Below, piece after piece: positions 15,510-23,519 of a DNA stretch of 27,063 bases (the first letter of the stretch is position 1; each line of letters opens with the position of its first letter). A program made the position numbers and the translations under genes. Below the pieces are notes generated by a model. It did no database searches and was not told the origin of the DNA. It was given only the letters and a program-made list of their open reading frames with translations. The DNA comes from CAIYRG01 sp036273455. Lineage in GTDB: Bacteria; Pseudomonadota; Alphaproteobacteria; Micropepsales; Micropepsaceae. The DNA lies in NCBI GenBank assembly GCA_036273455.1, contig DASUHP010000072.1, forward strand, positions 1 through 27,063, read 5' to 3'.

Positions 15510-16499
15510 ATGTCCAAGACCGCATTTCGCCTCGCTGCCACCCTGGCTGGAATCTGTGGCGCAGCCGCTCTGCTGCTGCCCGCTCTCGCCGCCGACAGCC
15601 AATCGGGTGCAGCGATTCCGCAATTCATGCTTCCGGCGACCGCCGGCTGGGGCGCAAACATCAATCCGGACGTGGATCCCACGATGTGGCTTCCCGACGA
15701 TTACCTGCATGGCGAGGCCAGCGTAAAACGGGCGATTTCGCTCGGCGCTCCGCCCAATCGGGTCACGCAATATCTGAACGCGCGCATGTTCAACGAATAC
15801 ATGCCGCCGGAATCCGGGCTTGGCCCCATCATGGATGGACCAGAGCACCCCTTCTACAATAACGCCGTGCAGCGTGCGATCGGCAAGAACTCCAGCTATC
15901 GGGTTGCCGACCTGAACAGCGAGGCGGCAAAGAATCTCATGCCCTGGGCGGTGGACGCGTTGAAGAAGCAGAATGCGCTGGCGCTCCAGGGCAGGAACGG
16001 CGAGACGCGCCAGGCACGCTGCTGGGAAACCGGCGTTCCCGACATCCATGAGGCTCCGCAGGCGCTGTATTTTATACAGACGCCGAAGGAGATTGTGATG
16101 TACCAGGGCGGCCGAGTGCGCCACGTCTACATGAATGTTCCGCACACGAAGAACCCGGCGCCATCGTGGTACGGAGAGTCGGTCGGGCATTATGACGGCG
16201 ACACGCTGGTGGTCGACACCGTCGGGCTGAATACCGTCACTTTCGTCGATGGCTATCGCACCCCGCATACGACAGCCGAGCACGTCATCGAGCGGTTCAA
16301 GATCGTCAATGGCGGAAAAGCGCTGGATGTGTCGTTCACGGTCGATGATCGAGGCACGTTTTACAAACCATGGAGTGGACGGCGTCCGCGTTACCGGGAG
16401 AATACGCGAATGGCCGAGGACACGTGCGCCGCGAACAATGACGACAAATTCAATCTCGGCTTCGATCCTGTCCCAACCGCAACAAATCCGGACTTCTGA
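15510..16499 (+). CDS. Exported protein of the same uncharacterised family, divergent longer paralogue 2
   Basis: The 329-residue product has a signal peptide (about residues 1-27, ending LLLPALAA). It shares with its two neighbours the motif GESVGHYDGDTLVVDTVGL followed by TFVDGYRTPHT and ERFK, and a CWETGVPD segment matching their CLPDGVPR. About 80 residues of extra N-terminal sequence lie before the shared core, and the C-terminus (NLGFDPVPTATNPDF) differs. Function is unknown. AAGGAG lies seven bases before ATG 15510. An in-frame extension back to 15405 reads through the hairpin repeat and is rejected. Paralogue 3 starts ten bases after its stop, so the two are co-transcribed. Confidence 0.72.
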   Translation: MSKTAFRLAATLAGICGAAALLLPALAADSQSGAAIPQFMLPATAGWGANINPDVDPTMWLPDDYLHGEASVKRAISLGAPPNRVTQYLNARMFNEYMPPESGLGPIMDGPEHPFYNNAVQRAIGKNSSYRVADLNSEAAKNLMPWAVDALKKQNALALQGRNGETRQARCWETGVPDIHEAPQALYFIQTPKEIVMYQGGRVRHVYMNVPHTKNPAPSWYGESVGHYDGDTLVVDTVGLNTVTFVDGYRTPHTTAEHVIERFKIVNGGKALDVSFTVDDRGTFYKPWSGRRPRYRENTRMAEDTCAANNDDKFNLGFDPVPTATNPDF

Positions 16500-16509
16500 T
16501 GAGGGAGTG

Positions 16510-17346
16510 ATGCTACCGGTTACATTTTCGGCTCGTTCCTTTTCCCGACGGGTGATGTGCGCGGCGGCGGCGGCATCGACGGCATGCTTGCTGAAAGATG
16601 TTGCTTTCGCCGCTGTGGCGACCGCGGCGCTCCTCGCGCTAAGCGCGTCGCCTGCATCACCGGCGGCGCAGGAACCGAACATCTCCGGGATATGGTGGGC
16701 GACAACCTACAGCCCGAAATTGCTGCCGATTGGCGGCGGCGAACCTCCCCTGAATGCTGCGGGCATGACGCAGTACCAGCAGAACATTGCTGGCCTCCGA
16801 AGCGGCGCAGTTGTCGACAAGGCTCGCAAAATCTGTATCCCCGATGGCGTTCCGCGCGTGCTGGAAACGCCCTACCCGTTTGAAATCTTTCAGGTGCCCA
16901 GGGGCCAGATCACGATGATCCATGAGCTGAACCATCAACTCAGGATGATTTTGCTCGACAAACCTTTACCCAGCCCCGAATCCATCGCCAATTTGCACAA
17001 TTATAACGGTCACACAGTGGGACGCTGGGACGGTGATACGCTGGTGATCCAGGGCGCCGGTTACAATGATGATACCTTTCTGGATTCAACCGGCTTGCCG
17101 CACAGCGATCAGCTGACGACAACTGAACGTGTACGGAAGATCGCAGCCACCGCGCTCGAGGACGTGGTAACGATCCACGATCCCGTAGACTACACGCGGG
17201 ATTGGCAGGCGCGGTTTGTGTATACTCAGCGGAACGACATTCGCATGGAAGATTATTCCTGCAATGACGCTCAGCATCGCGATCTGTCGTCGTTGAAGGG
17301 TGTGCCCGAAGTGAGGGCGCAACGCGCTGCCGGCAGGTTTCCCTGA
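16510..17346 (+). CDS. Exported protein of the same uncharacterised family, paralogue 3
   Basis: The 278-residue product matches paralogue 1 closely through the whole mature domain: GGGEPPLNAAG, CIPDGVPRVLETPYPFE, HELNHQLR, VGRWDGDTLVIQ, FLDSTGLPHSDQL and the ending RAQRAAGRFP. The N-terminus is uncertain. From ATG 16510 it carries about 30 residues before a hydrophobic stretch (VAFAAVATAALLALSASP) that looks like a signal sequence. A later start, ATG 16555, would give a more ordinary leader. GAGGGAG lies almost directly before ATG 16510, which is closer than usual. Function is unknown. The strong similarity to paralogue 1 implies a duplication within this cassette. Confidence 0.7.
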   Translation: MLPVTFSARSFSRRVMCAAAAASTACLLKDVAFAAVATAALLALSASPASPAAQEPNISGIWWATTYSPKLLPIGGGEPPLNAAGMTQYQQNIAGLRSGAVVDKARKICIPDGVPRVLETPYPFEIFQVPRGQITMIHELNHQLRMILLDKPLPSPESIANLHNYNGHTVGRWDGDTLVIQGAGYNDDTFLDSTGLPHSDQLTTTERVRKIAATALEDVVTIHDPVDYTRDWQARFVYTQRNDIRMEDYSCNDAQHRDLSSLKGVPEVRAQRAAGRFP

Positions 17347-17357
17347 TACCGTCCGCT

Positions 17358-17389
17358 GCTCGCCCCCGGACTGGAAAGCGCGGGCGAGC
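17358..17389 (+). terminator. Possible hairpin after paralogue 3
   Basis: An 8-bp perfect stem, GCTCGCCC (17358-17365) with GGGCGAGC (17382-17389), closes a 16-base loop 12 bases after the stop of paralogue 3. No T-run follows, so it is at best a weak or Rho-assisted terminator, or simply an mRNA-protecting structure before the PEBP gene. Confidence 0.3.
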
Positions 17390-17422
17390 GTTGTAGAATG
17401 ATGACTGGCGAACCACGGAGGG

Positions 17423-18028
17423 ATGTTCGTGAGCGGCAATCGGACTTGCGGTCTGGTGATGGCCGGCGCAACTCTTCTCGCATTCGGGGCCGGTTCCTAC
17501 GCGCATGGTGCTGCCCCGCCGCAACCGACTTTCACTTTCAGTTCGACGACATTTCAGGACGGCGGTCTGGTTCCGATGCGCATGGCCTACACCAAAGATG
17601 ACAAGAACCCCAACTGTTTTGGCCAGAATGTCTCACCGCAGCTTTCCTGGGCCAACCCGCGGCCGGGCGTAAAAAGCTTTGCGGTCACCATGTTTGAAAT
17701 GGAAGATCCGCCGCACACGGATCTGGTGGTGTACGGCATTCCCGCCAGCGTCAATTCCTTTGCCGAAGGCGAGTTGAGCAAAGCTTCCGACAAGTTCGTC
17801 GAGGGCAAGGGCTTTCGCGGCATGGGCACGTGGCGCGGCATGTGTCCGCCGCCGCAGGAAGGCCCCACGAGGACCGGTATCCACCACTATCAATTCACGC
17901 TATGGGGCACCGATCTCGATCCGAAGGAGCTTCCCGCCGGGCTGACGGCGGAGCAATTGCAGGACCGGCTGAAAGGTCACATCAGGGGCCGCGCATTGCT
18001 GGTCGCACGGTTTCAACGTCCGGAATGA
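17423..18028 (+). CDS. YbhB/YbcL-type PEBP family protein, exported
   Basis: The product is 201 residues with a signal peptide ending near AGSYAHGAA. The core has the PEBP (Raf kinase inhibitor-like) pattern: CFGQNVSPQLSWANP, GVKSFAVTMFE, VVYGIPASVNSFAEG and GIHHYQFTLW. In typical bacterial members the ligand pocket has DPDAP; here the matching stretch reads EMEDPPHTD, so the binding site may be altered. Bacterial PEBP proteins have no settled function. ATG 17423 directly follows GGAGGG. GTG 17429, in frame, has the same GGAGG at a better distance of seven bases and is an equally likely start. It ends the run of exported-protein genes. Confidence 0.8.
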   Translation: MFVSGNRTCGLVMAGATLLAFGAGSYAHGAAPPQPTFTFSSTTFQDGGLVPMRMAYTKDDKNPNCFGQNVSPQLSWANPRPGVKSFAVTMFEMEDPPHTDLVVYGIPASVNSFAEGELSKASDKFVEGKGFRGMGTWRGMCPPPQEGPTRTGIHHYQFTLWGTDLDPKELPAGLTAEQLQDRLKGHIRGRALLVARFQRPE

Positions 18029-18300
18029 TCGGAAGCTGCCGGCCGCCACCCGGTTGTCACGCTTGCCTGGTCGCTGGCTCCTATATCCGCGCTTAACACG
18101 GGTGCCGCGAGAAGCTTGCGCGCAATGGCGCGATCACACCGGCTGAGGCTGCGATGAGGGGGTGAAGCTCGCCGGGTATGCGTCGCCCATGCCGCACCCG
18201 GGCCAGCAGAAAATCCTTGTGGATGTCAGGTTGCCAATGCTGCCGCGCGCGCTTGCCAGGAGCGGCCGAGCCGGTCCGATTCCAGCGATCTATCGCTTGA

Positions 18301-18408
18301 TCGCGCGACTGGCGCTTACTCCAAAATGATCCACAGCACTCCGTCGCGATCGCCCTGAAAGAGAAGCCAGACATCACGATGCCGGAACTGGCCGCGGTGC
18401 TTTGGTGA
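18301..18408 (+). pseudogene. Remnant resembling IS630-family transposase OrfA
   Basis: A short open stretch ends IALKEKPDITMPELAAVLW and a stop. The EKPDIT-x-x-EL pattern is typical of the part of IS630 OrfA that follows the helix-turn-helix domain. The frame is closed upstream by a stop at 18298 and no complete transposase can be built, so this would be a decayed scrap. Only about 18 residues support the call. Confidence 0.4.
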
Positions 18409-18424
18409 AAATCCATTCACGGTG

Positions 18425-18454
18425 TTGGCAAACTTTTGCAACAGAAATTGCCAA
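18425..18454. promoter_or_regulatory. Inverted repeat TTGGCAA-N16-TTGCCAA upstream of the regulator gene
   Basis: Perfect 7-bp arms lie at 18425-18431 and 18448-18454, about 270 bases before the LuxR-type gene. They could be an operator or a hairpin in a leader. The arms resemble those of the palindrome between the secretion genes (TTGGCGAA), but the spacing differs. Confidence 0.3.
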
Positions 18455-18475
18455 ACCTATGCGTGTGCCGGGGCG

Positions 18476-18495
18476 GGGGTTTGACGATTAACCCC
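18476..18495. promoter_or_regulatory. Inverted repeat GGGGTT-N8-AACCCC
   Basis: Perfect 6-bp arms lie at 18476-18481 and 18490-18495. A further perfect pair, AGCGCG (18528-18533) and CGCGCT (18540-18545), follows. Their closeness in the noncoding region before the regulator gene suggests regulatory DNA, but no function can be assigned. Confidence 0.25.
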
Positions 18496-18726
18496 TGAAA
18501 TCATGGGAAGCGGGGTTCGCGCAGATCAGCGCGCAAAAACGCGCTCGCGCTAACTCCATTTGAGGGAATTGGCTCCGGGGGTGATTCATGAATGTTATCC
18601 CGCTCGTCATGCTGCATCCGCTGGATGGAAATTCTGCCGGGGCGGCGCAGCCCGTCGGAGCTATCCAATACAATTTATGACTGTGAGGCCGGACAAGAAT
18701 AAAAAATCAGTCGACTGACGATTGCA

Positions 18727-19836
18727 ATGCCCAAAAAAAGCGACACGCGAGAGGACTTGCTCAGGAACATCACCTGGCCCCCCCTTGAGCCCCGACGGTG
18801 GGCGTCGGTTGTTGAAGCGCTTGCGGAACTGACGGGTGCGTGGGCTGGCCAAATGCTTGGACCCGGGCCCGGCGGAAAATTGGCATTCAATTGGGTCAGC
18901 GGCATGTCCGCCGAAGCCAATGCGGAGTTCGAGCAGCGCGGGGGCGGCATTCCCAAGGTGAACCCTCGCGCACTCGCCGGAATCACCATGCCGATCCACG
19001 ATACAAGGATCGATAGCGACTTCATCGACGAGGACGGCCGGAAGAAGTCAGTAATTTGCAATGAGCTATTCGCTCCGTTCGACGCTGACTACATCTGCAT
19101 GTGCCGCCTTCAGAACCTTGATGATGTGCGGCCCATGGCGGCGGTCGTGCGGTCGAAAAAGCAGGGACCGTTTAGGCGAGATGAACGTGAAGCCCTGGCG
19201 AGTGTCGCGCCGGAGCTTTCAAGGGCGCTGTCTCTGCACGCGCGTGTTCAATCCGCAAGCATCGAACTTGCCATCGGGACATTCGGTTCTTTTCAGGAAC
19301 CTGCCCTTTGGATCGACGCACTGGGACGCGTCACCGGCGGAACTGATGCCGGTGAGGCGTTGTTCGACGCACCCGCCGTCTTTCGCGTCGACGCGGGTCG
19401 CCTCCGATCCGTCGACACGTGTCTGGACCTCGCGCTGCAGGACGCTATTGCGAAAGTCTGTTCTCGCACGTTGGCCAATGCGCCCGGCATCTTGCGCGTT
19501 CCGCTACGCAATACAGCGGGGCAGATCTATCGTGCTGAATTGGCCCAGGTGCCCTGGAGCCCCTGGTCGATCTCCCGGCACGCTGCGATAATTTTTATTC
19601 GTCGTCACCAACGCGCGCTCGATTCTTTGACACTGATCAGAGCGGCCTTCGCGCTCACGCTCGCCGAAGCGGAAGTCGCTTCGGATTTGACGTTAGGGCA
19701 CAGCATCAGGGAGATAGCCCAAATGCGCGATGTCTCCGTCGAGACCGTGCGCGCGCAAGTCAAAGCGGTTTGTGCGAAGCTGGGCGTCTCGCGCCAGGCC
19801 GAGCTAATGCGGATTATCTGGGACTTGACGTATTGA
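18727..19836 (+). CDS. LuxR-family transcriptional regulator (GerE-type HTH)
   Basis: The 369-residue product has a C-terminal GerE/LuxR DNA-binding domain at about residues 305-365: LTLAEAEVASDLTLGHSI, then REIAQMRDVSVETVRAQVK (recognition helix region) and AVCAKLGVSRQAELMRII. The first 300 residues show no receiver domain and no clear autoinducer-binding signature. They contain stretches such as PRALAGITMPIHDTRIDSDF and FRRDEREALASVAPELSRAL, seen in a group of stand-alone regulators of this length in soil alphaproteobacteria whose signals are unknown. The ribosome binding site is weak. It stands alone, convergent with the TolC-like gene and 1.9 kb from the secretion promoter region, so control of that locus is possible but not shown. 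Confidence 0.85.
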   Translation: MPKKSDTREDLLRNITWPPLEPRRWASVVEALAELTGAWAGQMLGPGPGGKLAFNWVSGMSAEANAEFEQRGGGIPKVNPRALAGITMPIHDTRIDSDFIDEDGRKKSVICNELFAPFDADYICMCRLQNLDDVRPMAAVVRSKKQGPFRRDEREALASVAPELSRALSLHARVQSASIELAIGTFGSFQEPALWIDALGRVTGGTDAGEALFDAPAVFRVDAGRLRSVDTCLDLALQDAIAKVCSRTLANAPGILRVPLRNTAGQIYRAELAQVPWSPWSISRHAAIIFIRRHQRALDSLTLIRAAFALTLAEAEVASDLTLGHSIREIAQMRDVSVETVRAQVKAVCAKLGVSRQAELMRIIWDLTY

Positions 19837-20209
19837 GGGAGCAGCCGACTTCAGGCGGTGAGCCAGGCAACCATGTCGACACCCTTGTGCGTGACGGGAA
19901 GTCAAAACGCATCTGAAGTGAGCATCGAGGAAGCATGACCTCAAACGACGAGGCGTCTCAAACGCCTGCCAGAGCGTTTTGCCCAATCAGTCAGCGGCAC
20001 AGAGCCGTGATTTAGGCCTTCACTACGAGCCCTTTGAGTACCCTACGACAGCTTCGCCGCATTCGCGGAGGCCCGACATTCCAGCTGAGCAAGGCGACAA
20101 CCACAGTTGATCCATTCCGGCCACCCCTTGGCGGAGGGAAGGGCTATTGCCATTCCACTCTCTAAATTTGCGCAACAATTCAGAGCGTGCGCGCGACTGG
20201 CGCACAGGC
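19837..20209. other. Noncoding gap between convergent genes, with one small hairpin
   Basis: No gene is supported. A perfect 6-bp stem AGGCGT (19951-19956) / ACGCCT (19962-19967) with loop CTCAA is followed nine bases later by GTTTT. This could act as a weak terminator for the regulator gene. Nothing else is recognisable. Confidence 0.4.
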
Positions 20210-21580
20210 TCACGGCTGCGAGTTGAGCCGCGGCAATGCTGGTCCTGCATCCTGATCATAATGCAACTCAGGATCATAGATTTTCACCGGCAGGTTCAAT
20301 GCGACCGCGGTTAGTCTGCCGATCGCCGCATTGAGCTTGAACGTATCGACGTAGAGTTCACGTCGGGCATTGGCGAAGTTAATTTGCGATGTAACGAGAT
20401 CCTGCGCCGCATTCAGCACATCGGTCACCGTGCGTTCGCCTGCTCGCGCCTGCTCCTCCAGGCCGGAATAGACCGCCTGATTGGAACGCCTTTGCTGGTC
20501 GTAATATGCCATCGCGTCACGCGCGGCCATTGCGCCGCTCCACGCGGAACGGACATTCTGATCGGCATCGCGCATCGCGGATTCGATCAGCGACATCGCC
20601 TGACTGCGCAATTCCTGCGCCCGGCGGATTTCGGCATATTCGCTGCCTCCCTGATAGAGCGGTACTGAGAGGTGCGCGATCACGGCCAGCGCCTCTTCAT
20701 TGATGCCTTTGGCGACTTCGTCTTTGGAACGCAGATATTGCCCCTGGATCGACAGCGTCGGTAAGCGCGCGGCATCCGCTTCGCTGATGGAAAGCGTTGC
20801 CACTTGTTCCTGCTCGCGTGCAGCGACCACATCGGGATTGCGCTCCTCGGCAAGCGAGAGCGCCATCTCCTCCGACTGCACGGCATCGCCAAGGCTGGGC
20901 TCCGGCTGGAGTGTCTCCGCCGGCCGGCCGACCGCGCGCTCGAACGCCGCGCGGCTCGCGTCGAGCCTCGAACGTGCTGCGGCCACTTCCGCGTTGGCGC
21001 CCGCAAGACGCGCGTTCACCTGCTCGACATCGGTGGTGGTGACATCGCCAGCCGCAAAACGCGTGCGGATCGCGTCGAGCAATTGTCTCAACAGATCGGC
21101 ATTTTGCACGCGAAATCCCACAGCAGCCTGATCCGCGACCACATCGAAATAGGCCTGCGCAGCATCCAGCAGCGCGCTCTGTTCCACTGAGGTCAGTTGC
21201 GCCCGGCCGGCGCGCACGCTGGCGTTGGCGAGGCGAATCTGGTTGAGCGCACGCACATCGAACACCGGCTGTGTCAACGTCACCGTTACGTCGCGTGGGT
21301 GACCGCTCGGAACGGGCAGCAGAACATTGCCGACCGAGTTCTGCTCGAAGCCATAGCTGCCGGACGCGCTCAGCTGGGGCAGATAGCCCGCGAAAGCTTT
21401 AGCGACATCTTCGTCAGTGGCGCGGAGTTGCGCCCGCTGCGCCTGCAGTTTCGGGTTTGTCTGATACGCCATGCCGAGCGCCTCTTCCAGGCTGAATTCG
21501 GCCGCGCGTGCCGAGGTGTGCGAAAGCGCCGCCATGGCGCAAGCCATCGCAACGCGAATCATTCCCGGGCCGTCGATCAT
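20210..21580 (-). CDS. TolC-family outer membrane protein of a type I secretion system
   Basis: The 456-residue product is an outer-membrane efflux channel of the TolC type. It has a signal sequence (MIDGPGMIRVAMACAMAALS, ending SARA) and then FSLEEALGMAYQTNPKLQAQRA, the usual start of the mature protein. It also has the two tandem repeats of the family, with QPVFDVRALNQIRLANA in the first and VPLYQGGSEYAEIRRAQELR in the second, and TVTDVLNAAQDLVTSQINFANAR near the end. ATG 21580 is chosen because AGGGGG precedes it and the signal peptide starts here; the longer frame from 21700 is rejected. It is divergent from the ABC transporter and adaptor genes, with which it would form the export channel. 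Confidence 0.9.
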   Translation of the reverse strand: MIDGPGMIRVAMACAMAALSHTSARAAEFSLEEALGMAYQTNPKLQAQRAQLRATDEDVAKAFAGYLPQLSASGSYGFEQNSVGNVLLPVPSGHPRDVTVTLTQPVFDVRALNQIRLANASVRAGRAQLTSVEQSALLDAAQAYFDVVADQAAVGFRVQNADLLRQLLDAIRTRFAAGDVTTTDVEQVNARLAGANAEVAAARSRLDASRAAFERAVGRPAETLQPEPSLGDAVQSEEMALSLAEERNPDVVAAREQEQVATLSISEADAARLPTLSIQGQYLRSKDEVAKGINEEALAVIAHLSVPLYQGGSEYAEIRRAQELRSQAMSLIESAMRDADQNVRSAWSGAMAARDAMAYYDQQRRSNQAVYSGLEEQARAGERTVTDVLNAAQDLVTSQINFANARRELYVDTFKLNAAIGRLTAVALNLPVKIYDPELHYDQDAGPALPRLNSQP

Positions 21581-21612
21581 TGCATTTCCCCCTCGAGACC
21601 TTGCTTTCACTA

Positions 21613-21633
21613 TTGGCGAAATCACTTCGCCAA
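21613..21633. promoter_or_regulatory. Perfect palindrome TTGGCGAA-N5-TTCGCCAA, candidate operator
   Basis: A perfect 8-bp inverted repeat with a five-base spacer (ATCAC) lies in the 187-base gap between the divergent outer-membrane and ABC transporter genes, 33 bases before the TolC-like start. Total length and symmetry suit a dimeric repressor or activator. No convincing -35/-10 pair could be placed next to it. Confidence 0.5.
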
Positions 21634-21767
21634 GTCCATCATCCATTTCCGTCTCTGAACAGATGAACCAGCAGCGCTGTTTGAGAATCTGTACAGTCAT
21701 CCCACCGGCCGGTAGTCATCACACTTTTATTGTGTTCCCGATAAATTTTCGTCCGCTGTTGCGGCTT

Positions 21768-23519
21768 ATGCTAGAACTGACCTGGGGTAGAGGCGGGCAG
21801 GTAACCTTGGTAGCCAAACGCAAAGCCAGCGAATTGAGCCAGACCGTGCGGTCCTGCCGCAGCTATTTCACGACCGCGGCGACGTTCAGCCTGGCGATCA
21901 ACCTGCTCTACCTGTCGGCGCCGCTTTACATGCTCCAGCTTTACGACCGCGTCGTCTCCAGTTCGAGCGAAGTCACGCTGGTGATGCTGACAATCGCGCT
22001 GGTATTGGCCCTGATGGCACTGTCGGGCCTCGACCTGATGCGCGCGCGCGTGCTGACCCGCGCGAGTCTGCGGCTCGACCGGCTGCTCGCTGGCCGAGTG
22101 ATGACGGCGATCATCGAGCGAGCGCGATTCGCCGGCGGCGCCCGCAGCCAGCCGCTGCGCGATTTCGACAACTTCCGGCAATACATCACCGGGCTGGGAA
22201 TTCATGCGGTGTTCGACCTGCCCTGGGCACCGATCTATATCTTCGTCATCTTTCTGCTGAATCCGCTGCTCGGGTTTTTCGCGCTGGGCTCGGCGGTGCT
22301 GCTGGTATCGCTGGCGTTGATCAACGAGTGGCGGGTGCGCGCTCCGCTGGCCGATGCCGGCGAGGCCGCCACGCGCACCTACAATTTCACGGAAATGAGC
22401 ATGCGCAACAGTGAGGTCGTGCAGGCGATGGGCATGACTGAAGGGCTGCTGCGGCGCTGGGTACGCGACCGCGCGCGCATGCTCGAACGCCAGGCCACCG
22501 CCAGCGACCGCGCCGCCACCATCACCTCGCTCATCCGCTTTTTTCGTCTGTCGGTGCAATCGATAATCCTCGGCCTTGGCGCCTATCTCGTGATCGAGCA
22601 CGAGGCTACGGTTGGCAGCATGTTTGCAGCCAGTTTCCTGTTGGCGCGCGCATTGCAGCCGGTCGAGCAGATCGTCAGTTCATGGCGCAATCTGCTGTCG
22701 GCGCGCAACGCCTATGGACGGGTGCGCGACCTCCTTGCCACGGCGCCGGTTAGAGAGACGCGCCTCGAGATGCCGCGACCGTCCGGACACATTGCGGTGG
22801 AGGGCCTCACCCATGTGACTGCACCGGGGACGCGTCCGCTTCTGCGCAACGTCGGCTTCCGCATTGAGGCGGGCGAAGTGCTCGGTATTATCGGCCCGTC
22901 GGGCGCTGGCAAATCAACGCTGTGCCGCCATATCGTCGGCGTGCTGCGGCCCTCTTCCGGTACGGTGCGCATTGATGGCGTTGAACTCGCCCATTATTCG
23001 CCGCTCGCGCTCGGCCGCGATCTCGGCTACCTGCCGCAGGACATCGAACTGTTCGCCGATACGGTTGGTGCGAATATCGGCCGCTTCGTCTTCTCCGAAT
23101 CCGGCGCCATCGTCGCCGCGGCGCAGCTTGCGGGAGCCCATGAAATGATCCTCAGGCTTCCTGATGGTTACGAAACTCAGGTCGGCGACGGGGGCATGGC
23201 TCTGTCGGGCGGCTACCGGCAACGCGTCGGGCTCGCGCGCGCGGTGTTCGGAAACCCGAGCGTCGTCGTACTCGACGAGCCCAGTTCGAATCTCGACTCC
23301 GAAGGCGATGCGGCGCTCGCCGAGTGCATCAATCGGCTCAAGAACAGCCGCGTGACGGTGATCATTGTGTCGCACCGGCCGACAAGTCTTGCCGTCGTCG
23401 ACAAGATCCTTCTGCTTCGCGACGGGATGGTGGAGGCCTTTGGTCCGCGTGCAGAAGTGCTCGCCCGTTTGGCCGCACCAGCGCCGCACGTGGTCGCGTC
23501 TTTCGCAGGGCAGAGATGA
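21768..23519 (+). CDS. Type I secretion ABC transporter, PrtD family
   Basis: The 583-residue product combines a membrane domain (about residues 30-310, starting FSLAINLLYLSAPLYMLQLYDRVV) with an ATPase domain. The ATPase has Walker A GPSGAGKST (Lys382), an LSGGYRQRVGLARA signature with Tyr in place of the usual Gln, Walker B VVVLDEPSSNLD and an H-loop in IIVSHRPT. The pattern VYDRV...SSSEVTL with a DLPWAPIYI segment is typical of PrtD exporters, which move unfolded substrates with uncleaved C-terminal signals straight to the outside. No N-terminal peptidase or CLD domain is present. ATG 21768 is chosen; TTG 21807 is possible. The frame extends to 21471, but only through the divergent gene. 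It overlaps the adaptor gene by four bases. Confidence 0.92.
   Translation: MLELTWGRGGQVTLVAKRKASELSQTVRSCRSYFTTAATFSLAINLLYLSAPLYMLQLYDRVVSSSSEVTLVMLTIALVLALMALSGLDLMRARVLTRASLRLDRLLAGRVMTAIIERARFAGGARSQPLRDFDNFRQYITGLGIHAVFDLPWAPIYIFVIFLLNPLLGFFALGSAVLLVSLALINEWRVRAPLADAGEAATRTYNFTEMSMRNSEVVQAMGMTEGLLRRWVRDRARMLERQATASDRAATITSLIRFFRLSVQSIILGLGAYLVIEHEATVGSMFAASFLLARALQPVEQIVSSWRNLLSARNAYGRVRDLLATAPVRETRLEMPRPSGHIAVEGLTHVTAPGTRPLLRNVGFRIEAGEVLGIIGPSGAGKSTLCRHIVGVLRPSSGTVRIDGVELAHYSPLALGRDLGYLPQDIELFADTVGANIGRFVFSESGAIVAAAQLAGAHEMILRLPDGYETQVGDGGMALSGGYRQRVGLARAVFGNPSVVVLDEPSSNLDSEGDAALAECINRLKNSRVTVIIVSHRPTSLAVVDKILLLRDGMVEAFGPRAEVLARLAAPAPHVVASFAGQR

Larger units (their letters stand above)
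18029..18726. other. Noncoding 0.7 kb gap with inverted repeats and IS debris
   Basis: No convincing gene is seen. The open frames here have no recognisable products apart from the IS630-like scrap at 18301-18408. The right half holds several perfect inverted repeats, listed separately, and leads into the LuxR-type regulator gene. Confidence 0.6.

Noticed and set aside
15408..16682. Long minus-strand open frame of 424 codons
   Set aside because: It lies antisense to paralogue 2, which has a signal peptide, a good ribosome binding site and family motifs; the minus frame has no recognisable domain and arises from GC-rich codon bias.
18093..18416. Minus-strand open frame of 107 codons in the gap before the regulator
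   Set aside because: Its product shows no known motif, has no ribosome binding site, and the opposite strand carries an IS630-like fragment.
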